Part shown: positions 12,301 to 32,450 of the stretch, piece after piece
Layout of the letters: the number at the start of each line of letters is the position of its first letter
How positions within the stretch are numbered: the stretch's first letter is position 1
DNA from: Cladopsammia gracilis
Taxonomy: Eukaryota; Cnidaria; Anthozoa; Scleractinia; Dendrophylliidae
NCBI GenBank assembly: GCA_022457155.1
Contig: JAJGOT010000362.1
Location: 763,501 to 827,500, forward strand
Direction: 5' to 3'
DNA length: 64,000 nucleotides
Program-made: the position numbers and the translations under genes
The notes under the pieces: model-generated
The model's input: only the letters and a program-made list of their open reading frames with translations
Databases searched by the model: none
Told to the model about the DNA's origin: nothing

Positions 12301-15300
12301 CTGAAATCGAAATTATCTCGGAAAACCGAGCGGCAAGTCGGAAAAGAGTCCTTGATAAAAAGGACGGTTCGTCGAATAGTCTAGAAAGAGCGAAGGAAGA
12401 AGCAAAAAGAACTAAGACTCAACAGAGCGAGTTTGAGGAGCCCCATCAGCCCCCAGCACCAGAACTGAATACACTGGTTCTACCATCCAGGCTTGGGCCT
12501 AACCTTGATGTTGATGAAGCTATGAATTCTCGTCACAGCACTGTAGTTATTCCTGTACAGTCTTTCCCAGGGGAGGAACCTAAACTCCGCGCACGTGTCA
12601 TGAGTCCCGAGACCTCAAGCGAATCATCAGACGCGGAGAGCATTGTGATGGCCAAGGCACCGTCATTTTCGTTCCTCACCTGCGAGGCTGTGAATGAATT
12701 TCAGACGGACTCCATCTCGATGGAATCTCTCAACATGGAGCAGGACTTACATGATTATGAATTGTCACGTCATCACGGTAACGCGGACTTGCACGATTAT
12801 GAGTTGTCACGAAATCACGGTAACACAGCTTCTTATCGCCATTGTGTCGCAACCGACTCCATGAATTCGCTTAATTCCGAGCGTGATTACTGCGATTACG
12901 AAGTGTCACATCACTACGAGAACCGAAGTCATTGCAAGAGTGAGACAACTACAGAGCTCATCAAAAACTGTCTGCCACCCTCCCCGACCTCGGACACCGG
13001 CGAGCTGTGCTACGTCATTGAAGAAACTCGGGAGACGAGCTCCGAAGATTTATCGTACGATGACTGCGAGCTCGTTTGGGGAAAAGAGAACGCGGACCAT
13101 GCAATCATCGCCGAAGCGTTTTGCGAAGGGGAAAATGAAATGGAAGAAGACGATGATTCAGAGAGGCATTTCACCGGAAATGAAACCGATGTTCTGTTTC
13201 CGGAACTGGAGGAGCGCTTGCAGGATGTGAGCGCATGCGCAACGGAGAAAACCATCCAACATAAATCCGGCCACCGTCAAGGCTCAGACGATAGTGCCAC
13301 GGATTCTGACACGGATGGGACACGCAGTTTCACTTTTGAAACGCCAATGAAAACGTTCTACCGCCTCGTTCCCTCGCCCCAGTCTTCGTCTACCGAAGAT
13401 GAACTTGAGGATATTCATGTATCGAAATCATTCCACAGTAAAGCGTTATCTCCCATACCCGAGTTCCCGTCAGTCGAGTCAAACCTGAATCAAACGTCCG
13501 CCGATTCGCGGAACGGAGCGAAGAACCGCACCAGCTGCAGCTACAGTATCGTCAGCGTAGAAATTGATGATGGAAATACGACTGTTCGCGTTGAAGGAGA
13601 CAAGGAGAACATTCCCATGGGTAATATTTCTGACAACCACAACAAGGGAGACCTACGTTCGCTTCTTCAAAAATTCGTTACAGAGCAACTTCGAGAGTGC
13701 GAGGGCGAAAAGTTCTCATCGCGCTATGTCCGTCCAGCTGCTCGGCATCCCGAGCATCGCCGACCACGCCCGAGGTCTAACCGACCCATTGTTCCTCTGG
13801 CTTCGTGTGACACGTCGAACAACGATACTCTGTTGCCGCCCCTAGTGCCACAGAAACGCACAAGTACAGAGACCGCGAGGGTCATCTCCAGTCCTAAGCT
13901 GCGGTATAGGCACGAGAGGGACTATGACAGTGACATTGCACCGTGCATTGGTAAAATGAAAGATGAAGACGAGTCGAGCGATAGCTCTATGACGGCCAAG
14001 ACGGAGCCGTGGTGTACACCACGCCGAGGCGTTGCCAGAACACGTTTCGACTCAACGCCGATGCTTTCGTCGCTCTCGGTTGGCAATATGAAAACTAGTG
14101 TTACGTTTCTTGGAAGTGAGGATGAAAACAATAATTTCGACAAGGCCAGCAGTGTAGAAAGAACTTGCGTTACAGAGGGCGAGAAGAAGTTGAACGATTC
14201 AACCAACCCTAATTTTGGCGCATCAGAAAGTCTCGCGCGTAAGGACAGTGAGAGTAAAATGCATTACGTAAAGGTTAATAGTCCAATGAAACGAAGCGAC
14301 CGCACATCAGTTAGTTCTGTGTCCAGTTTTGTGAAGTTAACTTACTGTGGTTCAGAATTATCGGATACAGAGTTCGCGGAGAAGGCCGACAAACCATCCA
14401 GACAAGATAAACCATCCACGAGAACACTATCAACAATACCTGCTTCTGGTATTTCCGTTTCTGTGGAAAGACCAATCATAGAGTGTATTCCGTTGCCGCC
14501 TGAGACGCCGTACGCGCCGCAAGAAGAGTTTATTGCGCGTTTCCACGATCGTTGCGCGCCGCCACGAATCGTTTACCGATTATCCGGTGAATTTGTGGCG
14601 ACGATTCCCTCCGATTCTCCTCCGAACAAACAGGACACTCAAAACGCAGTCGAAACCAAGGGAAACGGCAATCGCCAGTACCGCCTATCTGGGGAATTTG
14701 TGGCAACGTTTACAACGGCTGCCGCTGACACGCAAAACGCGTCGTCACTGGCGTTGACGTCGTCGAGTACGGAGAAGAGCATTGCCAAAGCTGAAAGTAC
14801 AGAGGTGGTCTGGGTACAGCATGAGCCTGTGGTATCAGCTGAAGAGGTGACAGCGGATGAGATGTCGGGACCAGCTACCCCTGTTCCAACAAGGACTGGA
14901 AAGTTTGGAAGATTCAAGTTTTTCGGGTGAGTGGATGAAAGAAAAATCCCAAATTTCATTTTGCAAAATATTGAAAAACAAATGGTACCATGCCAATGTA
15001 CTGCCAAAGAGGTTTCATTTGAATGGTCACTTCATAGGATTTTGTCGACAGACTCAAAAGTTAGAACTACACTATATATCTCCATGATTGACTCTGGGAG
15101 TGAAATGGTTAATATATGATGTTATTAACACATTGTAGCAGCACATGTTAGCAGAGGCAGGGTTGGGGACACTTAATTCAAATCACGATTGATTTCAGTC
15201 CTGCATCTCGTTGCCTTGAAGTTATAAAGGCAATGTCTTGGGTGTGACTGCGTGATAAGGGTTGCGCTGTTTTCTGTGAATCAGCTTCGATGTTAAAAAA

Positions 15301-18232
15301 AAAACACGCAAAAAGAAAAACAATTGAATTTTTTTTTCATGTGTTGTTTAAAAGCTCAGCAAATGCCAAAGTGAAAAAAAAGTTTTACAAACGTTTCGTC
15401 TAATATTCATACGTGGGTACGTCAATTTACATTTGAGTATATAAAAAAAAACATTTTTGGGTTTTCCCAACTATGGCATACTGTGTCTTTACCTCATTGA
15501 GTTTTTCTATTCTATTTTTGTTCAGGCGAGACCGCAGTAGTTACAGCAGCGGTCATGCAAGTGACAGTAGTATTCCAGACTCCCCAGGCTTCCGCGGTCG
15601 AAGTCGGTCGCTAAAGAGAGCAAAGTCAAGTAAGTACATGGCTCGCTTCTGTTGTCGTTTGCTACTTTCTCATTTGAGAACGAGCTAGTTTGGGCGATAA
15701 TTCAAATAAATTGCTTATCTTCCTAAAGACAATCGGACATTCATTCAATAATGCAGCCATGTTAGTTATTTTATGACCTCATTTATGGATCTATTCACCT
15801 ATAATTTGGCCGAAATAATTCAATGCGTTTTAATATTTTCCGATTTTAGTTTCCCATATTTCTCGCCGACATCCAACTATGTTTTTTTTATCTTTTAGGA
15901 AGTAGAGGTTTAAAAATGTTTCTTTTCTTTTTACTGAATTGTTGGCGATTGTTTCCGACGTATTCCGCTCTTTTCCAGTAAAACGTTGTGTATTTTCTTT
16001 CTGTCGATCTTGATACAACAATTAAACTTAGCGCTTGCTTTCTTTTCCCTCTTTTTTAGTGTCTTCGCGATCTGACGCGGCCAGCAGTAGTGGTTATGAG
16101 AGTATGCGTAACGATGCTAGTCACGCCTCTAGTGATAGCTGCAGTGAGAAAGGATTAAGCCGTGGAAAAAGGAAAGGTAAGAAAGAAAAATACCTTTCTC
16201 TCAACTTCTTCAATCATAAAGTCGTGGTATAGAGGTTAGAATTTTCATCTCTTTTGGTAAAGCCTTTCAGAAATTTAATCCCGTCGATGTTAGAGCGGTT
16301 TTTTTTCCAAGTGTCGAGAAAATCTTGTTTTCAATTGTTGTTTTTAGAGCTGGTTCCAAGCGTCGTGAACAATTCGCGTTTGCCTTGTTTTGGATTTTTA
16401 AATACTCTTTGATTGGTTAACAAAGCTCGTACCAGCCTCGTTCTGAGTCGTCCTTGGCGCGTAATTAGGGAACTTAAGCAACGACGACGGCAACGCCAAG
16501 GAAAACGTCACTTGAAAAAAGGATTCGCTTGGTAGTTGTTCCAATTTGTTTAGTTTGTCTAATGTGACTGGATTGTGCAGGAGCAGAATTTGTGGAGATA
16601 GCTTTCCAGTTCAAATGGAGAAAGCAAAATTAGCCGTCGTGTGTTCACGTTCTCCACAAAACCTATAATTTGATCATTTGTACAAAAGTGTAAAACGCAC
16701 GTGCAGAGGCATTGCTTTCGCTCATTAAACCTATTGTTTCGTGCCGTTCTCGCTGCCGTCGCCGTCGTGGCTGCTTAAGCTCCCTATTGAATGTGACGTC
16801 ACCCATCGAGCTGATTGGGAAATTCGCTATTCGCGAGCACGCTCGGTCCCAAAGCTCCACGAGAGTTCTTTACAGGCCTGGGAACGAGGCTGAGCTCGTG
16901 CCACTTTCTCAATCAATTAATAGTAAAACCAAAACCAGTCGTGTCTTTGTGGCACTCGTTTCTCCGCGCTGGGAGCCTGTTACATGTATTCGCCTTGAGT
17001 TCTTCTTATTTAATGCATTAATATTGTTCAGCCAGAGTGATTAAGTTTTGGTTTAACGAAAGCCAGTCAGTCCAAAACCGCTCTAGTATAAGCAATTGTC
17101 ACTTATCGTTTTTTTTTTTTGAATCTTGGTTAATTAAATGTCGTTTTATTGTAGGATCTTACAGCAGAAGCCGGTCTGCATCCCCGGGTACTGGTTCCAG
17201 AATTCGAAAGTACTCGCCAAGACGCTGGTTCTCGAGAAAGTCCCTGGAGCCTGTTCAAATCAAAGTTTACGAAGTGGAAGATATGGAGAAGATACAGAAG
17301 GCTATGGATCCAAATTTTCAGGTAAAAATCGACTTCATTCTTCCATGTAAAACTTTTACATTGTCAGTTCATTGGATTATCCATTTCGTAATCAATCAGG
17401 TCATTTTATGACATCAATTGTTCGCTTCGCCTGACCATCAATCCACCATTTTAATTTTCAAAGGTGAATTAGCCCTTCTCTTTTCGTGTTTTCGCTTATT
17501 ATTAATTTTTCTATTTTTTCTATCAGTGGCAAGATTCTGAAGAAAGAAAGTCACGGATTGCGTCTCTAAGGCAGCGACAGCGTGATCTAAAAGACGAGTT
17601 TTCAGAGGCCAAACAGCGACTGCTTGATGAGAACCAAAGATGGAGTTATGGACGTAAGTGTTTATATCGTGAAACATTTCTGGCGAAGCGAATTGTAATC
17701 ATTTCTGCTCTATAAATAGAGCGGTTTTCACTTGCGTGTCGTAAAACAAAAAACCAACTCTGGCCAATCACAACAGACACTGACAATCCAGTCAACCAAT
17801 TAAAACTTAGCAAATACATGTAGCTTACGCCAAGCGCGGGAAAACGCGTGGGTGCAAGTCAGATTAGTTATGGTTTTACTTCTGATTGGTTGAGAAAGTG
17901 GCGCGAGATTTTTTAGCCAATCACAAAGCATCTTAAACCATCTGAATTAGACAAACATAATATCAGCTAGGGAATATATTTACCTCCAAATTCGAAGGAC
18001 TGACAAGCTAGTAGAAGAAAGTTGTAGTTAGCTGGGTAGCAGACAATATTTGTTATTGAATTTTTGCTTTCTTTTCTTCGCAGTGAGAGCCGAGAACGAG
18101 CTCAGTTGTGACGACCCAAGATTTATAAATGCACTAGACGAAGAAAACAAAAATCTAGAGCAGCGTATTACAGCTTGCAAGTCAAACATCATGATGGTGA
18201 CGTCATTTGATAAGATTACAACCCAAGTTTAA
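333..18232 (+). CDS. KIF26: KIF26-type atypical kinesin (5' end outside window)
   Basis: Seventeen exons join in frame with GT-AG junctions: 333-661, 4301-4520, 5854-6051, 6353-6446, 6565-6670, 6859-6950, 7042-7112, 7266-7371, 7736-7837, 8488-8644, 9196-9358, 11796-14926, 15526-15629, 16060-16176, 17155-17321, 17527-17653, 18084-18232 (TAA). They encode about 1810 visible residues; upstream exons lie left of the window. Residues 1-183 hold the conserved pre-motor region (WKNDQCEVC). Residues ~184-546 are a kinesin motor with P-loop GYAGLGKTNTM and a switch II-like DLASCEG. A long acidic/serine-rich region and a conserved C-terminal segment ([11 protein letters not shown]) follow. Order and motifs fit KIF26A/KIF26B (1882 and 2108 residues in human), microtubule-binding kinesins without normal ATPase motility that work in neuronal and Wnt/Ror signalling. 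KIF26A versus KIF26B cannot be assigned, since one pre-duplication gene is expected in a cnidarian. Intron 1 (662-4300) is large and repeat-rich. Confidence 0.93.
1203..1312. mobile_element. Small foldback element, KIF26 intron 1
   Basis: AACAGTTATAGTG and CACTATAACTGTT form the outer arms around CCGACGAGGCC/GGCCGAGTCGG. The rest of 662-4300 is AT-rich and holds nothing I can identify as coding. Confidence 0.5.
4849..5303. mobile_element. Foldback element, KIF26 intron
   Basis: CCTTTGAATGGAAGCGAGGC at the left pairs with GCCTCGCTTCCATTCAAAGG at the right, perfectly over 20 bases. Inner arms with CTACGCGACCAGACCGAAA also pair. Confidence 0.7.
5600..5800. repeat. TTAACCC-type repeat family, representative copy in KIF26
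   Basis: Family marker: AGACTCAAAAGTTAGAAC plus AAATGGTACCATGC, AGTACTGC and GGTTTCATTTGAATGGTCAC. Other copies or fragments: 750-900, 6185-6330, 7434-7610, 8940-9150, 14932-15118, 28125-28510, 35970-36170, 39175-39350, 42660-43075, 43255-43548, 43965-44172, 47568-47790, 54575-54962 and 61870-62145. Better-kept copies end in inverted TTAACCCTTT...AGAGT-type repeats, suggesting a MITE. Confidence 0.75.
6101..6170. mobile_element. pogo/Tigger-like DNA transposon end fragment
   Basis: ACAGTCAAACCTCTATTAAG and the repeated TTAAGCGGTC resemble the terminal repeats of pogo/Tigger-like elements. Only one end is present, in a KIF26 intron. Confidence 0.4.
8024..8360. mobile_element. Foldback insertion with 12-bp direct flanks, KIF26 intron
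   Basis: CAATGGAACCCA flanks it at 8012-8023 and 8361-8372. The arms (ATAATAGTTTTGAAACTG... inverted at ~8340) are ~80 bp and nearly perfect. The surrounding repeat occurs without the insertion at 32600-32700. Confidence 0.7.
9400..9672 (+). repeat. ~130-bp direct repeat, two copies
   Basis: The block with GAAGTC...TTTGACCCGAAG, TGTTATCCATAAAT and CGAACTCTCCGA occurs twice in a row in the KIF26 intron. The remaining intron to 11795 is AT-rich and otherwise featureless. Confidence 0.7.
11796..14926 (+). other. Giant internal exon of KIF26 (1043 codons)
   Basis: One uninterrupted 3131-bp exon codes for a low-complexity tail rich in Ser, Glu, Asp, Thr and Arg, probably largely disordered. It starts after a pyrimidine-rich tract ending TTTTTCAG and ends at GTGAGT, handing two bases to exon 15526. 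Internal repeats are visible: DLHDYELSR occurs at 12744 and 12786, spaced 14 residues, with a weaker third relative ([10 protein letters not shown]) near 12890; [10 protein letters not shown] occurs at 14574 and 14679, spaced 35 residues. Long exons coding for the disordered tail are typical of KIF26 and related kinesins. The repeated [10 protein letters not shown] could be a short docking motif; no partner can be named from sequence. Confidence 0.9.
14932..15118 (+). repeat. TTAACCC-type repeat abutting a KIF26 donor site
   Basis: The copy begins within 10 bp of the GTGAGT donor of the giant exon (14927) and ends GGGAGTGAAATGGTTAA. It therefore forms the start of the intron. Confidence 0.7.
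15526..18232 (+). other. C-terminal exons of KIF26
   Basis: Five short exons (15526-15629, 16060-16176, 17155-17321, 17527-17653, 18084-18232) encode Ser-rich patches ([20 protein letters not shown]) followed by [16 protein letters not shown] and a predicted coiled coil ([17 protein letters not shown]). The protein ends with ...[15 protein letters not shown] and TAA. The phases chain as 2-1-1-0-1, which supports the joins. The IKVYE block near the C-terminus is shared with vertebrate KIF26 proteins, so the end looks genuine and not truncated. Confidence 0.88.
17719..17940 (+). mobile_element. Palindromic CCAAT/E2F MITE, copy 1
   Basis: GAGCGGTTTTCA...GTGTCGTAAAAC start, CCAATCAC, GCGCGGGAAAAC, CTGATTGGTTGAG and GTGGCGCGAGATTTTTTAGCC in the family order. 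The right end is degraded. Preceded by TA. In a KIF26 intron. Confidence 0.7.
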
Positions 18233-18666
18233 AATGCTACTTTATAGGATGAAAATAACGTGTATTGTGACGTCACGTGACGTGATGTCATATTATGTAG
18301 TGGCGTTATCGTGCAGTTTCATATTGTATTTTAATGTCTTCGTGGTTCGTGATATCATATAGTTATGCCGTTATGAGGTATCTTAGTATATAGCCATGTT
18401 TCAATTATCATTGTTTAAAACCATTTATTTGTTAAACAAATGATCGAATTTCGCTATTTTCAGTGAAAACTTCCCGGGTTTTTTATTGTCCAAATTGATC
18501 TGTGTTTATCAGTTTTAGAGTTGTTCCAAAATAATTTCTACCTGAAAATGTTATTTTTGAAAAGTGTTTTTGTTATGAAAGAAACTAACTTATTTTTATT
18601 CCTTTATAGTCTATATTACAGTATTTATATCACAAACATAAGAATATTTTCTTAAGTTTTAGTAAA

Positions 18667-18667
<1 letters not shown>

Positions 18668-18702
<35 letters not shown>
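18668..18702 (+). repeat. (TTA)n microsatellite
   Basis: About eleven uninterrupted ATT/TTA units in the KIF26 3' region. Confidence 0.9.
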
Positions 18703-18704
<2 letters not shown>

Positions 18705-19052
18705 ACATTTATCCCTTTGTGGAAACTAATGAGTTTAATGAAGTTGGAGATTCTATACGATACAAAAGTGTTATTTTCAGCTACTAAATGCATGCGTATT
18801 TTTTATTTAAGCTTTTTAGTGGCTCTATGATGTAAATAGTTATGTTTAGTTGTTAAGTAGTGTTCGCAATAGAATACATATAATAAGGGTCTTCCTTCAC
18901 CAGTATGTATTGCGCGCTGAGCTGCTGTAGTTAGCTGTCAGTTTTATGTCCTAGAAATGTTGACTCGTTCTCATAATGAATGAAAAACATTTATTCGTCA
19001 ACTGTGACGATTACAATTAATCTCAAGTACCGTTTAAGAGCACAGCAATAGC

Positions 19053-19150
19053 AAACGGCCGCAATGCACGCTGGTGGTATGTGGCCGCAATGCACGCTGG
19101 TGGAATGTGGTCGCAATGCACGCTGGTGGAATGTGGCCGCAATGCACGCT
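19053..19150 (+). repeat. Minisatellite GTGGCCGCAATGCACGCTGG, 4 copies
   Basis: Four near-identical 26-29 bp units lie downstream of the KIF26 stop. Confidence 0.8.
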
Positions 19151-19503
19151 TTGATGGAATGTGGATTGAAGGTAAAAAAAAAAACAAGTGTTGCCGTGTG
19201 CTTTGAAAAAAGGTTGTAAAAATTTAATGATATTGCAATTTCACTGTGCTATGATAGATTTTGGAATTTCAAATACCTATTTTAAACGGAGCGACAGTTA
19301 CTGGTTAAAAGTATCATAACGTTAGCTGTCTTAATAACAGTCTATGTCTTGCAACAATTAAAAAAATAGTGTGGACAAAAATAATTAAACTTTCAATTGT
19401 ACATTCTTTGAATATGACATTCTTCAAATTTCACTGAGCAACTTTTTTCCTACTATATCTTTCGGCCTTTCAGAGTTTATAATATATATAGTTTTGAAAT
19501 ACA

Positions 19504-19509
19504 AATAAA
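19504..19509 (+). terminator. Possible KIF26 poly(A) signal
   Basis: A canonical AATAAA lies about 1.27 kb after the KIF26 stop and is the first canonical plus-strand match I found downstream. The intervening 3'UTR would contain a (TTA)n tract near 18668-18702 and a 26-bp minisatellite near 19050-19150. The assignment is tentative without transcript data. Confidence 0.35.
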
Positions 19510-19581
19510 ATTGACAACGAGAAAAGGAGCGGTACTTTTGTCTCCCAGACTTTTGGTTTTTAAACCCTTTCATGGGCTAAT

Positions 19582-20121
19582 AGAACGGCTTTCGATAGTC
19601 CATCCCCAGTTTCGAATTCGCTATGACCGCTGAATTCAAACACCAATGACACATTGATACAGGGTTAGACTCGACCTGATGTAAAATATTCACAAATTCA
19701 GGCGAGAAGATGACCTGTTCAGAGCTCTGTCTATTGTTTAATTTTCAAATTTCACGCACCTTCTGCCGGTATTTGTGAATATTTTACATCAGGTCGAGTC
19801 TAACCCTGTATCAATGTGTCATTGGTGTTTGAATTCAGCGGTCAGAGCGAATTCGAAACTGGACTATTGAGTGTCGTAAAACCAAAACCAATGTAATTGT
19901 TCTGACCAATCACAACTGTCGTAAACAATCCAATGAACCAATCAGAGCTCGAAGCAAATGCATGTAGTCGGCGCCAAGCGCGGGAAAGTCACGATTGGTT
20001 TTGGTTTTACCTCTGATTGGTTGAGAAAGTGGCGCGAGATTTTTTGGCCAATCACAAAGCGTAGCAATGCAATACCAAAGCAATCACAAAATCTCTATCG
20101 ATACTCAATTGAAAACCGCTC
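19582..20121 (+). mobile_element. Palindromic CCAAT/E2F MITE, copy 2, split by a foldback element
   Basis: The left end (GAACGGCTTTCGA) is separated from the rest (TTGAGTGTCGTAAAACC, from 19867) by the 267-bp element 19598-19864. It ends CAATTGAAAACCGCTC at about 20119. Internal layout as in the other copies. Confidence 0.7.
19598..19864. mobile_element. Foldback element nested in MITE copy 2
   Basis: The two ~100-bp arms (CAGTTTCGAATTCGCTATGA... and ...CAGAGCGAATTCGAAACTG) are inverted copies around a short loop near 19725. TA flanks both sides (596-597 and 865-866), consistent with a TA target duplication. Confidence 0.75.
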
Positions 20122-20828
20122 CAATGGACATCCAATAACATCTAAGTGTCAGGCGTGCAATCTGCTTTCGCCTCGTGCGCAAGATACTCTCTAACAGGCC
20201 GTTTGCAAAATCGTTTACACCTCTGTTCCAGGCTTTCAGGTGATGGGGAGCAAAGCAAAGATGGCAAATATAATGCACGTCGATGGAGAAGGATTAGTGC
20301 GAGTCACCAGCCTCCTCATCTTTTTTGCGCTCGCAACGCTCAAACATCTAAAACAGGATATTTTAACACCTAACACAGGTTATCGCAACACGTAAAACAG
20401 GTTACTTTAAAACTGAGACGGTAACAATGCCTTTCATATGCTTTTTTTTTTGTTTTCGTGTGCAAATAAAAACACGCATTCACATCAAAGGTTTACCACA
20501 AGGCGTCAAATTAAGCAAAGAAGTCTGACACGACATTAAAATGGCCCATTTCTAGTTCAATAAATAAAATCTCTTTCTGTGGAGCTTATCCATGTACCAT
20601 TTTACGACCTCATTATGTTATATTTTGCGACTGTATCGACGCTACTTTTTCGACATGATCTCTGTTCCCTTATACGACCTTACGTTTTGATAAGATGAGG
20701 GCAAGTGTATTAGTTATAAACTTGTTTTGTGGGGCGGAGGGAGGGAGCGTAGCGGGCCTTGGGTACCCTTAGCCATTGCTTACCTTATATATGTGCATTT
20801 ATAGTGTGATAGTCATTAACCATTAAAC

Positions 20829-20834
20829 TTTATT
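20829..20834 (-). terminator. Poly(A) signal of beta-tubulin (AATAAA)
   Basis: The plus strand reads TTTATT, i.e. AATAAA on the gene strand, about 270 bp beyond the beta-tubulin stop. This is a normal distance for a tubulin 3'UTR. Confidence 0.5.
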
Positions 20835-21104
20835 GACTTTTTTGGCTTTACAAGCACTAAAAGAAAATATAAACCACAAAATTTAATAATATTGGAATAT
20901 ATGAAAAAAAAATAGAATTTTTCAGGATTTACATCATTGAAAGTTAACAATTAGCTAACAATTATTCATTGAATGGAAGTAAAATTTATGCCGCTGTGAG
21001 CTAATCCACACTGAGAGAAAAGACTCCCACTACCTTAATTGGCTTGAAAGCCGTATCATATTTTAAGTCCGATCTTCAAATCTTATCAGACATTCAATCG
21101 ATGT

Positions 21105-30576
<9,472 letters not shown>

Positions 30577-30679
30577 GACTAACCAGTCTGACAACAGTTA
30601 AATATCGCAAGTTATCTCACGCTATGCGTTCACGGCGATGTTTGTCTCGTAGTGCAGGCGTTGGCGATTAAAATATCAC

Positions 30680-30687
30680 TTTTTATG
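30680..30687 (-). promoter_or_regulatory. Possible TATA box of beta-tubulin
   Basis: On the minus strand the sequence reads CACATAAAAAGTG about 105 bp before the beta-tubulin ATG. That position would give a leader of roughly 75 nt. It is a motif match only. Confidence 0.3.
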
Positions 30688-30982
30688 TGACTCGTCTGTG
30701 GCCAGGTGCGCGTTGTTATGAAACGAGAGAGTGCCTTATTATTGATAAGATATTGTGATTATCATAACCGCGGGCTTATCATAAAAAAAAAAATTACCAT
30801 ATTTATTCTAATGCCCAGTGACATGTCTGGAATCCTTTCATGATGTCAGTTATTGAAATGGCTTAAAAACCACAGAGTTAAATCTCTCAAACCTTTTATA
30901 TACTTTGTATCAGGATTGTAATACGATAAAACAGTTCTGGACTATGAGCAATCTTGTTTCTCTTAGGCGGGCTGGTTCCATA

Positions 30983-31141
30983 CATAACTGATAAACTGCA
31001 AGGCTGATTTGACTACGTAAAAAAGTAGACTTTGCGAGACACCAATATGACTGAAACCGATAAAGCAGGGTAGCAACCGCGGACAGCCGTTTCGCTCTGA
31101 TTGGAGCTCGTAGTCAAATCAGCACTGCAGTTTATGGTTAT
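30983..31141. mobile_element. Foldback element
   Basis: AACTGATAAACTGCAAGGCTG and GCACTGCAGTTTATGG arms with TGATTTGACTACG/CGTAGTCAAATCA, upstream of beta-tubulin. Confidence 0.55.
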
Positions 31142-31677
31142 GTTTGTTCATTTTTTTTTGGCTGATTAGGTTTTTTCGTAGATCCTACGTATCGTTTACA
31201 GCATTATCGTTTGCGGTCCTTTGCAGATTTTACTTCTGGTTCCATATGATTACTAGTAAAATGTTCACGGAAAAAGCGCCTGACGATCATATGGAAACAG
31301 GAAACACGCAGCGATTCGGCGGTGGTGCGCGATCATCGACGAATCGCAAGATCAAGGGATCATTAGACTTGCCTACAAGTCGAGCTCAGAGCTCAGCGCG
31401 AAGCGCGAGACTTTAAACCGGACCGGAAACGAGAAGCGAACGACTTTGAGAAAGTCTAAGGGATCATTTGCGTTTGTGGTCATACCACAGGTGGACCAGG
31501 CTCAGAACAGGACGTATCGTTAGTTCTGTTCTGAGTCATATCAGTGGAAACCAGACTCAGATCCAAGTCTCTCAGTCTGCTGTCTATGCGCGCGGGGAAC
31601 TTTAAATATACATCTCCTCGGACACCTAAATGAGAATTACAAAACGCTATCTTCAGGAAGGGCATAGAAGACTTACA

Positions 31678-31980
31678 CTACAATCAAGGACAAAAGTTCT
31701 TGGGACAAATGTTACAAAGTCTTCCTATTAAGGACTAATTTAGTGTGACTGACCAATGAAGCCATGTTTTTCGCTTAAAGCCCATCTTACCAACCCCACC
31801 CCTCCCCCCAAGACAATATTGAAATCCACAAATCATTTTTATTACACGGGCTCAACATTGTAAGGGGGTAGGGGTCGGGAAACGGACACTTATCGTTTGG
31901 GCGTACCGTGTTTCTGTCGCGCGCGTAGGGAAACATCGTAAATGCAAATTCGTCCCAACACTTTTGTCCTTGATTGTAGG
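31678..31980. mobile_element. Foldback element
   Basis: CTACAATCAAGGACAAAAGT at the left is matched in reverse by ACTTTTGTCCTTGATTGTAG at the right, 20 perfect bases. Confidence 0.65.
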
Positions 31981-32364
31981 TCCGATCTCAGTAAGGGAAT
32001 ACAATATACCAGCAGGTTATATAGTGTAGACTTAAATTCATGTTAGGAAAAATTAGCTAGCGTATAGTACTTCACTTATTGGGCATATGAAGTAGCACTA
32101 GGTGATGTTGGTAGATATTATCTAATAGAGTTCTAAAGTGATGACGTCACAAAAACCAAATCTGTGAAATTACGGGGTTTGATTAGATATTCAGAAAGGG
32201 CATGACGAAAAATACCCGCTTGCCAAAAATCAGCATCTTATTGCAATGTGGGGGTGAGACATTGGCACTATTATGCTCTGATGACTTCATACAAACAAAC
32301 CCTTCTAATTTGCCTCAGTTCCTGTTTACTCCGTCCCTCCTTACAATGGAGCCTGGATTCACTA

Positions 32365-32450
32365 GGCTTGCGCAGGCTTGCGCAGACTTGCGCAGGCTTG
32401 CGCAGGCTTGCGCAGGCTTGCGCAGGCTTGCGCAGGCTTGCGCAGGCTGT
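32365..32450 (+). repeat. 10-bp minisatellite CTTGCGCAGG, ~8 copies
   Basis: An almost perfect decamer array with one C-to-A-type variant (AGACTTGCGC). The 10-bp period makes all frames open, giving spurious repeat peptides. Confidence 0.9.

Larger units (their letters stand above)
18233..21104. other. Convergent intergenic region KIF26 / beta-tubulin
   Basis: No coding exon is recognisable between the two stop codons. The stretch holds the presumptive 3'UTRs, a (TTA)n microsatellite (18668-18702), four copies of a 26-29 bp unit (GTGGCCGCAATGCACGCTGG type) at ~19053-19150, a 267-bp foldback element (19598-19864) lodged in a palindromic MITE (19582-20121), and otherwise AT-rich sequence. Confidence 0.7.

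Noticed and set aside
18084..18232. Possible premature end of KIF26
   Set aside because: The preceding IKVYE and coiled-coil blocks are the normal C-terminal region of the family, and all phases match, so the stop looks native.
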